Shown here: piece by piece, positions 18,743-28,426 of the stretch
Position numbering within the stretch: position 1 is the stretch's first letter
How the letters are laid out: each line of letters opens with the position of its first letter
Assembly (NCBI GenBank): GCA_942493325.1
Contig: OW818689.1
Span: forward strand, 4,154,001 to 4,218,000
DNA: 64,000 bases
DNA from: JAAFHB01 sp942493325
Lineage (GTDB): Bacteria; Bacteroidota; Bacteroidia; Bacteroidales; Prolixibacteraceae
Direction: 5' to 3'
The notes under the pieces: model-generated
What the model saw: only the letters and a program-made list of their open reading frames with translations
Databases searched by the model: none
What the model was told of the DNA's origin: nothing
Translations under genes and position numbers: made by a program

Positions 18743-20878
18743 TTAGTTGTGATAGATCGGTGATGTAACCGGTAACGGACTTACTTTCACAAGGATAGTG
18801 GATGGATTTTCAGCTAAACAACCATCTCCGTTTATATAGCTCACTGTTAAAGTCTGATTACCGACAGTATTCCAGGTGACAGTTACTTCATGAGTACCCG
18901 GTCCGGCAGTTATGGTTCCTCCGGAACTTATTGTCCAGATGTAACCGGTCATACCATTTTCTGTTGTATAAACCTGGTTTGTTGTGTTCTCACAAACAAG
19001 AGGAGCTCCGGTTATTTTGGGTATTGATAGTGGGCTAACAGTTATTGGTATTGCCCCGGTCATATTCTGGATGCACAGTGTTGCTGTATTTCTCGCCCGG
19101 ACTGAATAAATGCCCGGGATTGTCTGTCTGCCAAACGATAACGAAGAGCCCGTTCCGGCCAATGGAACACCAGTGGTAACACCATCACGATACAGTTGAT
19201 AAATTGTATTCCCCTCTGAACCATCCAGACCAACATCGACACCTGAACCCCCGGAGCAATAGGAACCACCACCTGTCATATTGTAGATTCCAGGTGTCTT
19301 TCGGACTGTCCATTGATGTAAATTATAAGGGGATTGGCAACCATTTACACCCGGGGGATGTATACGTCTTGTCATCATCGAAATAATAGCACCTTCTGCA
19401 TAGCCAGCGGTTGAAATTGCACTTCCGGGAGTATAGTCCATTGGCCCAATAACGGGAAGGGTAATGGTATACGCATCTCTGACGAGTGAGGTTATACCAC
19501 CTGTACCCCCCTCGAATATTGCCGATACATCAGTTCCTGCACAAACCGATTCGGAAATAGGATTAGGTACAATAGTTTGTGGCACCGGATCGGGATAAAC
19601 ATTGAATTGCGCATGATTAGTATAGGCTATGGTGCCGCATGCATCTGTCACTTTACGCCGATAACAGTAAGTACCCGGCAATGTAAATTCGGGTGGATCA
19701 TAACTGGTAGTGTCATTTTTCCCGCTCGCCACTGAAGGAGTGGGATTACAACCTCGTCCGGGGTTGTAACTTGTTTCCCACTGGTAGGTATAAGGCTTTA
19801 TTCCTCCTGATGCTCCTCCGTATGGGGGGCTCGTCCCTCCAATTCTGGCATTGCCACCAACACAGTAATTACCGCCATTTGTATTTATTGAACCTGGATT
19901 CAATACTATATGTTCAACAATTACAGAGGCTTCCGCAGATATCCCGCAATCTCCTGTAACATTTGCATAATAGGTACCCGGTGCTGCATTATTTAAAATT
20001 GGTCCGGTTCCCAGCCTTGTGCCCGTTCCCCCGGCTCCGGTCCACCAGGTTATCTGTGCATTGGAACCGGTTACGCCATGGGCTGTTAAGGTTGTGGTTG
20101 CAGTGGAGCAGATTGGACTCGATTCGGCTGTAACCGATGTAATCCCTACATTGGTTCTTACAGTGATCACTGCCTTGCCTTCCGCTATGTTGCTGCAAGC
20201 CGAGATACTTGCCTCAGTTACACTTAACAGGGTATAAGTAATGGTATCAGGGCTGTGGGTCGGAGCAGTTACTATTGCACTGTTCCCGGTAATAGAAGTA
20301 ACTGAGACAGGTGGTTTCCCATTGATGGAATACATAAATGTGAAAGGAGGAATGCCATAGAAACCGGTAAAAGTAATAATCGGCTCCGGACTGTTCTGAC
20401 AGGTTTCTGTACTACCGATTATCGTAGCTGTAACTGGAGTACTAACCGTAACTGCAGTGGATCTAACACTAACCTCCTTGCCAGACGCCCTGGCATAGGC
20501 TGTGATTGAATTGCCCGAAATCAATGTGGTGGAGATGCCGGTCAGCGTCCATGCATTTGCACTGACTGTGGTAAATCCAATGAATGCTTCATTTTTATAA
20601 ACTGCAATTATTGTGCCGTCGGCTTCATTGATGGTGCCACTTATGGAACTGGCGCCGTTACAGACCGGTGAGTTTATCACAGGAGTTTCAGTGATGGCGA
20701 GATTATCCTTGTCATTACTACCATTATTCACAGAGATTTCGTACAGGAATTTATCTGGTGCCCGGGGTGGTGCATTTGTCCCGTAAGTGGGCAGGCATAA
20801 TAAATACAATGCACTCACCAAGGAAAGACAGGTGCAGAAAATATGGCGATTGTATCGATTGCAGATGCGAATCATCAT
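18743..20878 (-). CDS. Large secreted protein with Ig/PKD-like domains
   Basis: A 711-residue protein starting at tandem ATG codons, with a signal sequence of about 35 residues. The mature part is a chain of Ig-like and PKD-like beta-sandwich domains rich in Thr, Ser and Gly, with paired cysteines in motifs such as CSTATTTLTAHGV and CAGTDVSAIF. The last domain (VCENTTNQVYTTENGMTGYIW...) is PKD-like. Unlike its neighbours it lacks the shared C-terminal domain, the [PA]RPx[IL] tail and a CHU_C domain, and stops at LPVTSPIYHN. It may be attached through a partner protein or be the front part of a once longer gene. It lies between the 1197- and 502-residue surface genes, all on the same strand. 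Confidence 0.78.
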   Translation of the reverse strand: MMIRICNRYNRHIFCTCLSLVSALYLLCLPTYGTNAPPRAPDKFLYEISVNNGSNDKDNLAITETPVINSPVCNGASSISGTINEADGTIIAVYKNEAFIGFTTVSANAWTLTGISTTLISGNSITAYARASGKEVSVRSTAVTVSTPVTATIIGSTETCQNSPEPIITFTGFYGIPPFTFMYSINGKPPVSVTSITGNSAIVTAPTHSPDTITYTLLSVTEASISACSNIAEGKAVITVRTNVGITSVTAESSPICSTATTTLTAHGVTGSNAQITWWTGAGGTGTRLGTGPILNNAAPGTYYANVTGDCGISAEASVIVEHIVLNPGSINTNGGNYCVGGNARIGGTSPPYGGASGGIKPYTYQWETSYNPGRGCNPTPSVASGKNDTTSYDPPEFTLPGTYCYRRKVTDACGTIAYTNHAQFNVYPDPVPQTIVPNPISESVCAGTDVSAIFEGGTGGITSLVRDAYTITLPVIGPMDYTPGSAISTAGYAEGAIISMMTRRIHPPGVNGCQSPYNLHQWTVRKTPGIYNMTGGGSYCSGGSGVDVGLDGSEGNTIYQLYRDGVTTGVPLAGTGSSLSFGRQTIPGIYSVRARNTATLCIQNMTGAIPITVSPLSIPKITGAPLVCENTTNQVYTTENGMTGYIWTISSGGTITAGPGTHEVTVTWNTVGNQTLTVSYINGDGCLAENPSTILVKVSPLPVTSPIYHN

Positions 20879-21513
20879 AACAGTTTATAACCAAATGACA
20901 CTGCAAATACCTGAAAGCCATATATTAAACTTCGTGCAATCGTTATTTTACCCGGAAACCAAACTAGGATTAGAAATTAATGCAACTGGATTCTATGTTG
21001 AAATGAGTGGTCTGAGCCCGAAGAGCAGGAAGTGACTGAACAATGGATTTTCATAGCTGCTGAGTTTCAAATGGTAGTTAATCAAGCTTTTACATTCGTT
21101 TCAATTGATGACCTAAACTTTAACCCCTCCTAAGCCAGCTGAGAGTTAACCCGCCATCTTGCAAAATGATGTTTCCACCGGATGACGGATGAATTGTCAA
21201 TTAAGTCTTCACATAAAAACAAAGTTAAGGAGTGCCGTATACCCATAGGTATGATAAGCGCCTATATCCGATTAAAACCGGAAATAGTCGATTATATACC
21301 ACTTAAGAGATACTTTAATTGCATATAGAAGCCAATTGATCAACAATTGTCCTTGGGATGCAGCAAGGTTTAATCGAAGCATTTTAATTAGGATAAAACG
21401 AACAGGCCTCGGGGAATCATTTTTGGGGCAAAAAACAATGTGGACTTCAAATAGAATGAAGTTCCATTAGAACGCCCTGATGATTTATTGATAATGCTAT
21501 TTTCACCTAACTA
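20879..21513. other. Non-coding gap upstream of the 711-residue gene
   Basis: A 635-bp AT-rich gap. The only clear structure is the TATATCCG-type operator candidate at 21261-21300, described separately. No supported gene was found. Confidence 0.6.
21261..21300. promoter_or_regulatory. Operator-like TATATCCG/CGGATATA element, copy 1
   Basis: CTATATCCGATTA is followed by CCGGAAATAG and CGATTATATAC. The segment 21278-21299 matches the element at 25201-25222 at 19 of 22 positions. It sits about 380 bp upstream of the 711-residue surface gene. The repeated words CCGAT, CCGGA and TATAT in both orientations suggest a cluster of regulator binding sites. Confidence 0.45.
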
Positions 21514-24500
21514 TCAGAAGGCTTTTGTGATGTTCGGGCGGGGGTTTATGGTAAGGCTTCTGGTCTGGGGAGCAGAAACATTCCCGGCACAATCCACTAT
21601 CCAGTAGGTGATTGTATGAACAGTGCTGTTAAAGGTTACTCCATCACCCGCGAATTTGATATCGCTTCCATAAGCCGATGGCTGACCGGTCAGAAACAAT
21701 GCAGGGGGGGCAGGAATAAGTGTTCCGTCAGCCATTTCAATTTTATACCGGATAGCAACTGCACAGGATACCGGACAATTATCCGTAAAGGTTGACAGGT
21801 CAAGATCGAGCAGTCCATTTCCGGGAGTAAGAATAAAATAATCGGGTCGGGTGGGATTAATATCCATATCCGCTCCGTTGAAAATGGCGGTGGTTATGCT
21901 TTCGACGCATTCGCTTACTGCCGGGGGTGGGGTAAAAGCCGGCGGTTGGTTATCGGTTACCGTAATAGTTTGCTGACAGGTACTGCCTGCACCATGTTTA
22001 GCGAGATTCAACGTTATAGTATACGGCGCGCAACTGTTCCCTGCCAGGACAGTGACGGCCTGGTTATTTACTCCGGAAGTGATTGAACCATTCCCTGTTA
22101 CCGACCAGTTGTAACTATCCATCCCGGCGGGAGCGCTGTAAATTTCGGATGATCCCGTAGGCACGGAAGCAACCGGTGAGATATCACAGGGCAAATCAAC
22201 AACCGATACAGTAAAAGTAGCGGATGATGTACAGCTGAATCTTGAAATATTGTCAGTTAGTGTAAAAGAACCGGCAGCGGTAGCTTCAACAGTTACTGAT
22301 GGTCCGGTAGCCGGACCTGTAATTGTTCCGTTCCCCGATACCGACCAGGAGTGTGAAACATTATCTGCAGGTACAACTGTTGTTGTGAATACGTTATTGG
22401 TCGATCCGGCAAACACGGAAGCATCACCTGATATGACAGGTATTGGCAGAACATCCACTGTAATTGTAGCTGAGCCGTTTGTAAACCCGCTGCTTCGTGA
22501 GCAGTTGGCATCCTGTACTGAGATCAGGGTATAGCCGGTGGTTGTTATTACAGGTGTTGTAAATACAGGAAAGGAAATGCCGCTAGTGACATTTGCCTGG
22601 ATTCGGTCGGCTGTTCCGTCATTGTAGATTAATGTATAAGGTCCGGTGCCCGCTGTTGCGGTCCACGTTAACTGACCGGAACCTGTTGTACAGAACGGTC
22701 CGTTTGCCGTCAGGCTTCCTTGCGGCTGCGGATGAATGATAAAGCCTGTAGCTGCCCGGCAACCAGGAACGGTTGAACATTCAGCCCAGAAATGATAGGT
22801 GCCCGGAGTTTGGGTATCAGGGAGGCCTGAACCTGCAATACCTACGGGATTAAACGGTGATCCGGTGCCAATTAAAACACCACCCGAAGAGGCTGTATAC
22901 CAGTTCAAATCGCCCGGTGGTGTGTAAGTAACTGATATGCTGATATAATCGACGTTTACAGTCCTGTTATTATCTGAACTTTCAAGTGAAAATGCAACTC
23001 CGAAGTTGGTATTATTAATATCATCCGATGTCCATGATGTTCCCCAAAGATTGGTTATATCCCCATAGGTTTTGGCAGTTTCGGTACCATTGGGAATGTT
23101 AGCCGTTGTTACTGCATAGTTATTACCTGTAACGGTACCCGCTTTCAGTAAACTGACCACAAAATCCCTGATATTGTTTCCACTTGAATGTCTTCCGATC
23201 GTGACCTGTATACCGGAGATTACGGAGTTGGCTGGAATGTTAAACCCGTATTGTGTAGCCTGCAGATAGTGACTGATTTGATTTTTTGATAGAGTGACTG
23301 AAGCTCTGGTATCGTCATTCGAAAGAATAGAATTGGGATTTTGCCAGTCTGTAGTGCCTATTCCTGCCTGATTGGTACCAATCCCCGGAAATTTACCCGC
23401 ATTGGTGCTACTTCCTAAAAGACAGGTTGAGGATGCCGTGAATACACCCGCGCCATTTGGGCAGATTGATACTCCCTGTGTCGTTGGCTTATTGATGATT
23501 ACAGTTGCTCCTACTTCCTGACTCCAGCATCCTCCTGCCGATTGTGCCCTGAAATAATAAGTGTCTGAAGTATTTACAACCTGGGATGAAGAAGGATTGG
23601 CCGTCGAAGTTCCCCCGGAGGTTGTTCCCTGGAAATAAATAGTTCCGCCAATCCCGCCTGAAGCGGTCAGGGTCGTATTTTCGCAGAATGTACCAGCACC
23701 GCTTACGGATAAGGTCATAGGATACAGGATTACAGTTACCGTAAATGGTGGTCCTACGCAGCCCCCTGTTTTCGGAATCACAGTATACACAGCAGTTGCA
23801 GGATTTGTTGTTGTGGTGGTGAGTGTCTGGCTGATGGAGGGTAGCCAGGATGTTTGCGCCGAGCCTCCGGTAAAACCTGTACCTGTAGGTGCTGTCCACG
23901 AGTAGTTCGTATTTGCAGCTACCCCCGAAGGGGTTACAGCAAACGGCACATCACTGCATGTAATGGTTGTCTGGTCAGCAACAACAGGAGGTGTAATCAG
24001 GTATTGCGTCTGACTTCCCGCGAGGAGCAGAAAATTGAAAAAAGCTCTTTGCGCTGCAACTTTTTCTGCTTCGGTTCCACCGTTATTTAAAGCATGTCCT
24101 GCTTCATACATCACGGTTCCTTTGGTGTTGTCGCCAAAAGCGGGACCATAAGCGACTACTGCGGCATTAGTGGGATAGGTTATACCGTCATTTGTGTAAT
24201 CGGGATCGTAAACAGCAATTGTTGTTGTGGCCCGCCACCCCGATGGGCCGGGAATATAGATCTGTTCGGAACCATTTTGGGTGGCCCCATCCAATGTCCT
24301 TATAAATTGCATTATGGGATCGCCCGATGAATTATAGGTATAAGGTTCATTTCCATTACCATGACTTCCATAAGGGACTAATCCGCCATTACTTAAAAAA
24401 TTGCACCCGGGCAGATTTTCCAGCACGCTCACAGCATGACAACTTGCCCACATTGAACCTCCGCTGTGGATAAAATTTTGCAGGGCGGTGACCCAGGTTA

Positions 24501-25107
24501 TGTCCCAATCGTCGGGATCGGCATGCGGCAAAATATAGACATCACGGCTACCGTTGATACTTCCGCATTGAGGTAACATCGTTGGGTTTGTATTTATAAA
24601 GTATGTACTGGATGGAATGCCGGCATTGCTGTAATAGGGAGTAATCTTTGTATCATTATCCGAATCCAGGAATGCTGTTGGCCAGATCGTTAATGTCTTG
24701 TACACAGGTGCTGAAAAGCCGGTGGCAATTAAATCGACGTTTACCCCAAGCGTCCTCCAGGTATTCACCAGGGCCGTAGCCTGAACGGCCCATTCAGCGC
24801 GTATAATAAACGCACTTCCATAGTAATTGCCGTTTTTGGAAAAATCTTTGCCATCCTTTGTCTTGGCATCATCGATTGCCCAGTCGACCGGAATACCTGC
24901 TTTGATAAGCGCATAGACAAGGCCATAAGGTTTTAATCCGTTTGCAACGGTTTGCACCGGTTTTCCCATGTCAATTACGTAAGCTCCCGGCGAATAATCA
25001 ACAATTGAATTCTGCCCGTTTGAGGATAAACTCAAAAGGAATAGCACACTCATCAATGAAAGGAATGAGCGGATAACCGAACGGGTATAGGAAGTTAAGA
25101 CGTGCAA
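21514..25107 (-). CDS. Large surface protein with GATase1/ThuA-like N-terminal domain
   Basis: A 1197-residue protein with a TTG start at 25107 (an ATG 18 codons in would shorten the signal sequence). After the signal peptide (to about residue 31) comes a 340-residue alpha/beta domain with YILPHADPDDW, GGSMWASCHAVSVLE (C223-H224) and GTVMYEAGH. Its fold pattern resembles class I glutamine amidotransferase/ThuA-like domains, whose nucleophile elbow often reads C-H; enzymatic activity is not demonstrated. Ig/PKD-like domains fill residues 370-1050, including a jelly-roll-like stretch (about 575-730). The last 145 residues are the shared C-terminal domain, ending ITYWIVDCAGN and NPRPNITKAF. It is the first gene of cassette copy 1, with an operator-like palindrome 83 bp upstream. 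Confidence 0.8.
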   Translation of the reverse strand: MHVLTSYTRSVIRSFLSLMSVLFLLSLSSNGQNSIVDYSPGAYVIDMGKPVQTVANGLKPYGLVYALIKAGIPVDWAIDDAKTKDGKDFSKNGNYYGSAFIIRAEWAVQATALVNTWRTLGVNVDLIATGFSAPVYKTLTIWPTAFLDSDNDTKITPYYSNAGIPSSTYFINTNPTMLPQCGSINGSRDVYILPHADPDDWDITWVTALQNFIHSGGSMWASCHAVSVLENLPGCNFLSNGGLVPYGSHGNGNEPYTYNSSGDPIMQFIRTLDGATQNGSEQIYIPGPSGWRATTTIAVYDPDYTNDGITYPTNAAVVAYGPAFGDNTKGTVMYEAGHALNNGGTEAEKVAAQRAFFNFLLLAGSQTQYLITPPVVADQTTITCSDVPFAVTPSGVAANTNYSWTAPTGTGFTGGSAQTSWLPSISQTLTTTTTNPATAVYTVIPKTGGCVGPPFTVTVILYPMTLSVSGAGTFCENTTLTASGGIGGTIYFQGTTSGGTSTANPSSSQVVNTSDTYYFRAQSAGGCWSQEVGATVIINKPTTQGVSICPNGAGVFTASSTCLLGSSTNAGKFPGIGTNQAGIGTTDWQNPNSILSNDDTRASVTLSKNQISHYLQATQYGFNIPANSVISGIQVTIGRHSSGNNIRDFVVSLLKAGTVTGNNYAVTTANIPNGTETAKTYGDITNLWGTSWTSDDINNTNFGVAFSLESSDNNRTVNVDYISISVTYTPPGDLNWYTASSGGVLIGTGSPFNPVGIAGSGLPDTQTPGTYHFWAECSTVPGCRAATGFIIHPQPQGSLTANGPFCTTGSGQLTWTATAGTGPYTLIYNDGTADRIQANVTSGISFPVFTTPVITTTGYTLISVQDANCSRSSGFTNGSATITVDVLPIPVISGDASVFAGSTNNVFTTTVVPADNVSHSWSVSGNGTITGPATGPSVTVEATAAGSFTLTDNISRFSCTSSATFTVSVVDLPCDISPVASVPTGSSEIYSAPAGMDSYNWSVTGNGSITSGVNNQAVTVLAGNSCAPYTITLNLAKHGAGSTCQQTITVTDNQPPAFTPPPAVSECVESITTAIFNGADMDINPTRPDYFILTPGNGLLDLDLSTFTDNCPVSCAVAIRYKIEMADGTLIPAPPALFLTGQPSAYGSDIKFAGDGVTFNSTVHTITYWIVDCAGNVSAPQTRSLTINPRPNITKAF

Positions 25108-25189
25108 TTTTGTTAGTCAAGGTTTTAGGCACTACCTCTTGTTGAAGATAACGCTGATTAAACAAATCTAGATCAGTATCAGCATCTAA

Positions 25190-25234
25190 GACGGATATAT
25201 CCGGATATAGCCGATTATATCCGGATACGTCGGT
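25190..25234. promoter_or_regulatory. Operator-like TATATCCG/CGGATATA element, copy 2
   Basis: The perfect 12-bp palindrome CGGATATATCCG at 25192-25203 overlaps a perfect 9-bp inverted repeat, CCGGATATA (25201-25209) and TATATCCGG (25216-25224), and GGATACGTCGG follows. It lies 83-127 bp upstream of the 1197-residue surface gene, a normal place for an operator or activator site. Confidence 0.55.
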
Positions 25235-25340
25235 TTAAGGAAGTTGAATCAGGATTAATTTTTGGGACAGGAATGGGGTAGAATTGTGAAGCCGGAGTCA
25301 TAGCGGGAAATGTGGGATCAAACAATTGACCAAAACAGGA

Positions 25341-25386
25341 AGGGCGCCGGGCTGCAGCTTATTTCAAAGTCGCAGCTCAACGCCCT
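25341..25386 (-). terminator. Candidate terminator after type B gene copy 2
   Basis: On the minus strand, AGGGCG pairs with CGCCCT and GCTGC pairs with GCAGC, making an interrupted hairpin 42-87 bp after the stop of the type B gene at 25428. A TTTT follows the stem but the T tract is weak. It separates cassette copy 2 from the downstream 1197-residue gene. Confidence 0.45.
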
Positions 25387-25427
25387 GGTTGATTATTCAT
25401 CCTGCATATGCAGGACTAGTGTAGTCT

Positions 25428-26861
25428 TTAGTAACCGATATAAACAAATCCCTTCATTGACCTTTTGGTTCCGCCCAGTTTAAGAACATAATAGTAGACA
25501 CCTGTCGGAACAAGAATCGGATTAGCTGGCGTACTTTTAAGAGTGTTTCCACCCCATTCATTCAGATAATTAATGTTTTGGTATACGAGTTGCCCTGAAC
25601 GGGTATAGATATAAAGTTCCGAATTCAGGTAGTTTTCGAGACCAGGGAATACAAGCAGATCGTTTATTCCGTCGCCATTTGGTGAGAATCCTTCCGAAGT
25701 CTTTACTCCACTGTCATAAATATCGATCGTTACAAGCGCAGAATCACAGGTGTTTAAATCGTCACATACCTCATAACTGAATTCATCACGTCCCGGACGA
25801 CTCTCTTTAGGAATATATACGATTGAACCATTCATATTGATTCGGGTTTCACCACGTTTAGGTTGCTGGATAACGCGTACTGATCCCGGAATCAGTTTCC
25901 CGTCCGAAATGTCGTTGTTCAATACATTGATGGTGGTATCCAATGCCCATGAAGTCCTGGCATAATCGGGATTTGCGATAACCTGGTTGATCTTCAGCGG
26001 GAATGCAAAGGATTTAACATGCGGGCACCCGTATTTGTCTGTAACCTCCAGTGAATAGTTGCCGACACCACTTAAATAAACGGTTGGGAGGTTATCGGCA
26101 CCCACTATTTTTCCGTCGGTTGTAAACCATCTGTAATTAATTGCACCTGTCGAAACTGATCCGTCGACAATCATACTTCCATCCTTTTCGAGTGTTCCTT
26201 TTGAGAATATTTCGGCGACAGGGAGTTGATCGATCCTGATAGTGAGAGTATCGCTGTCCGTTTTTCCAATATTGTCAGTAACAAGGAGTTTGACCCTGAA
26301 ATCGGCAGGCAGCGTTCCTTTATAGGAGGACGAAAGTAAGAATTCGGTTATTTGACCTGACTGCAGCGTTAATTCACCACCCTTATCCAGTACCGACCAT
26401 TCGTAGACAAGCTGATTGCCCGTCGATTTTGATCCGTCCAGCGTGACTTGCTCACAAGCTCCTGCAAGAATTTCTCCGGAAATGATGGCCTCAACTTCCA
26501 CATTTATTACTGTAACCATCCCGACTTTTAGGTTCATCGCGCAACCTATTGCATCACGCGCAATTACCCTGAAAAAATAGGTGCCGGTTTCTTTCCAGTT
26601 TACTTCAACACTTGCTCCGAGGTGACCCCCGGTAAAATTGGCCTTTGAAGGCGGACAATTGCCGCTTACCGTTGCAAAGTTAACGGTTCCGTCACTGTAG
26701 AGTTCCCAGTCGTAAGTATCATTCCGTTCCTGGACCACAGCCAGTATTGTGGTGGTACCCTGGTACACGACGTTCTGGGCCATGGCGGGGGCCATAACCA
26801 GCAGCAGTGGCAGTAAAACTGCCAGCACCTTACGTTCAATGTCGTGCAACCGAAAACTCAT
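25428..26861 (-). CDS. T9SS type B sorting-domain protein, copy 2
   Basis: A 477-residue intact paralog of 39653-41071 and of the frameshifted 13851-15286. The signal peptide ends APAMAQ. It then has two PKD-like domains (YEWSVLDKGG, NYRWFTTDGKI), a cadherin-like/tandem Ig domain (about residues 290-375, PDYARTSWALDTTINVL), and the C-terminal CHU_C domain with FSPNGDGINDLLVF, YTRSGQLVY and KGFVYIGY. This domain directs export through the T9SS and usually relies on a PorP/SprF-like partner, which is not found in this window. In the other two cassettes the type B gene lies about 340 bp after the MKKQ gene; here 3390 bp of repeats separate them. Confidence 0.93.
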   Translation of the reverse strand: MSFRLHDIERKVLAVLLPLLLVMAPAMAQNVVYQGTTTILAVVQERNDTYDWELYSDGTVNFATVSGNCPPSKANFTGGHLGASVEVNWKETGTYFFRVIARDAIGCAMNLKVGMVTVINVEVEAIISGEILAGACEQVTLDGSKSTGNQLVYEWSVLDKGGELTLQSGQITEFLLSSSYKGTLPADFRVKLLVTDNIGKTDSDTLTIRIDQLPVAEIFSKGTLEKDGSMIVDGSVSTGAINYRWFTTDGKIVGADNLPTVYLSGVGNYSLEVTDKYGCPHVKSFAFPLKINQVIANPDYARTSWALDTTINVLNNDISDGKLIPGSVRVIQQPKRGETRINMNGSIVYIPKESRPGRDEFSYEVCDDLNTCDSALVTIDIYDSGVKTSEGFSPNGDGINDLLVFPGLENYLNSELYIYTRSGQLVYQNINYLNEWGGNTLKSTPANPILVPTGVYYYVLKLGGTKRSMKGFVYIGY

Positions 26862-26956
26862 TCAATTATGAATTACGAATTATGATTTTATCATGCTTCC
26901 CATTACTATTAAATTTTCAATTTTTACCTCAATCTGAACCTGATCAATTATGAATT

Positions 26957-27545
26957 AAATTCATTCCTTCATTGACTCATTTTTAATTCTTTATATCCAT
27001 TCTCATCTTCCCATTACTCATCTCCCCTTCGCGCGTATCTCTCCCATTTGTCCCGCCAACCGGGTTTTTCAACCGATCTGTGCGGACACACCTCTCCCCC
27101 TTTGTCATTTTCATGCATTTTTCCATACGGATTGCATTTCAATGACGGTGTTTCATTTCCATCTATTTAATAATCTATCAACTCCGGACAATCATTACAG
27201 CTTGCAGTTTTTTGTATACGTAGAGGGAAGTAACGGGTTGCACCAGGCGTTCGTCACTACTCCACATCATGTGTGGCTGTTTATATTGTCCGTTATCTTA
27301 TATCATACTAATATCAATTATGATTTATGAATTAGGATTTATGATTTACCGATGTCATCAATCATGCTTCCCTTTCATATTACAAATGTTTAATTTTCAA
27401 TTTTTCAATCTTTATATGGCCACTAAGGCACTAAGACACAAAGTTTCACGACGAATACATTATTAATAATCAATACTTTGTGCCACTTAGAGTCCTTGCG
27501 TCTTTGTGGCATTTTTATGTTCTTCAAACTACATCCGGCCATCAT
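26957..27545. repeat. Long direct repeat, copy A
   Basis: About 590 bp repeated in the same orientation at 28427-29033. The last 130 bp (27415-27545) are identical between copies as far as I can read; the rest diverges by scattered substitutions and a variable centre near 27200-27240. It contains an imperfect palindrome with arms CGGACAAT (27185-27192) and ATTGTCCG (27285-27292), and the common Bacteroidota repeat word GCCACTAAGGCACTAAGACA. Confidence 0.8.
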
Positions 27546-27610
27546 CAGTCATTAGTAGGAGTACTGCCAATACCTGACGTAACATGTACAAGGTTTTCTT
27601 CATTAATTAT

Positions 27611-28300
27611 CTATAATTCAAGCCATTTTTCAATTTTTTCAATATCAATTTTTTCGTCGTGCAATTATTTGAAGTTTGCCTCATTATCGAACCAACCCAT
27701 AACGGACTCGCGTTTCAACTTGGTGGGTTTAACAGATAAACATGTCAGGTAACTTGACCAGGGATACTCCAACACATGACTACAAAATCCATGATGGACG
27801 GGGTTATTATGAATGTACAGGAGGACCCGTTTTAAATACCACTCATTGTCAATATGTTTACGTTTGAAACGACGTTCGAATAAATCTCCATGACGAGTGT
27901 AATGTTTATTGTAATATTTACTGTAGGCATTGAATAAATGTGAAAAATGTAGGTTTGGCTTTGGTATTTTGACGCTGTCCTTCAAACTGACGCTGTCAGG
28001 TACTGCGCACGCTGACAGGTCGATCGTTTCCCACTTATGGTCATCGAACCAGGCTTCCCCCTCTTTTTCGAGATCGGATAATGTATATTTATATGCGACA
28101 TTATCTTTTATCCTTGCCAATAAATGAAAATGATTTGGCATCAACACCCAAGCAAAAACTTCAGAAACCGGCAAGACATATTTATCAATCAGATCAAGAA
28201 AGTGTTCGTAGTTTTCACTCTCCCGGAAAAGATTTTCCCCGTTGATACCACAATTATAGATGTGGTAAATCTGTCCTCCAATTAATTCTTCGTCTTTCAT
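27611..28300 (-). pseudogene. REP-associated tyrosine transposase (RAYT), C-terminally truncated
   Basis: A Y1/HUH single-strand transposase of the RAYT type. The chosen start is the ATG at 28300 (MKDEELIGGQIYHIYNCG); an ORF extending to 28360 runs into repeat DNA. It has the HUH motif MPNHFHLL and the catalytic-tyrosine helix YLKRVLLYIHNNPVHHG, then WSSY. Translation stops at a TAA (27665-27667) after NEANFK, yet the same frame continues for 17 sense codons (LHDEKIDIEKIEKWLEL) to a TAG at 27611. That matches the acidic tail usual in this family, so one codon has probably mutated to stop. The catalytic core is whole and activity may survive. A REP-like repeat lies inside the coding sequence (27970-28025). 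Confidence 0.75.
27970..28025. repeat. REP-like palindrome inside the RAYT gene
   Basis: TGACGCTGT, then CTGACGCTGTCAGG and GCGCACGCTGACAGGTCGAT. The CTGTCAGG and CTGACAGG words can fold back. A closely similar element lies upstream of the gene at 28320-28376. In the protein it encodes the segment from DLSACAVPDS to KDSVKIP, between the HUH motif and the catalytic tyrosine. Confidence 0.65.
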
Positions 28301-28319
28301 ACTTAAATAATTTAGTAGC

Positions 28320-28420
28320 TTGACGCTGTTCATTCGATCTGACGCTTTCAGGTGCTGCACGCGCTGACAGTTCGATTCAATTTAACCTGTCAGCGTCGAA
28401 GACCTGATAGCGTTCAAGGC
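28320..28420. repeat. REP-like palindromes upstream of the RAYT gene
   Basis: TGACGCTGT, CTGACGCTTTCAGG and GCACGCGCTGACAG follow in the same order and spacing as the element inside the RAYT gene. A partial inverted copy with CCTGTCAGCGTCGAAGACC (from 28386) follows. RAYT proteins act on REP hairpins of this kind (established for the family). Confidence 0.65.
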
Positions 28421-28426
28421 ACCCGG

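Noticed and set aside
27184..27293. An integron attC site, suggested by the palindrome size
   Set aside because: No GTTRRRY core or integrase is present; only general hairpin similarity.
27142..27752. Plus-strand ORFs of 62-90 codons in the direct repeat
   Set aside because: They cover repeat sequence and the 3' end of the RAYT gene, with no family features.
28300..28360. An upstream extension of the RAYT gene by 20 codons
   Set aside because: The added codons are encoded by REP-like repeat DNA, and the conserved start of the family lies at the internal ATG.
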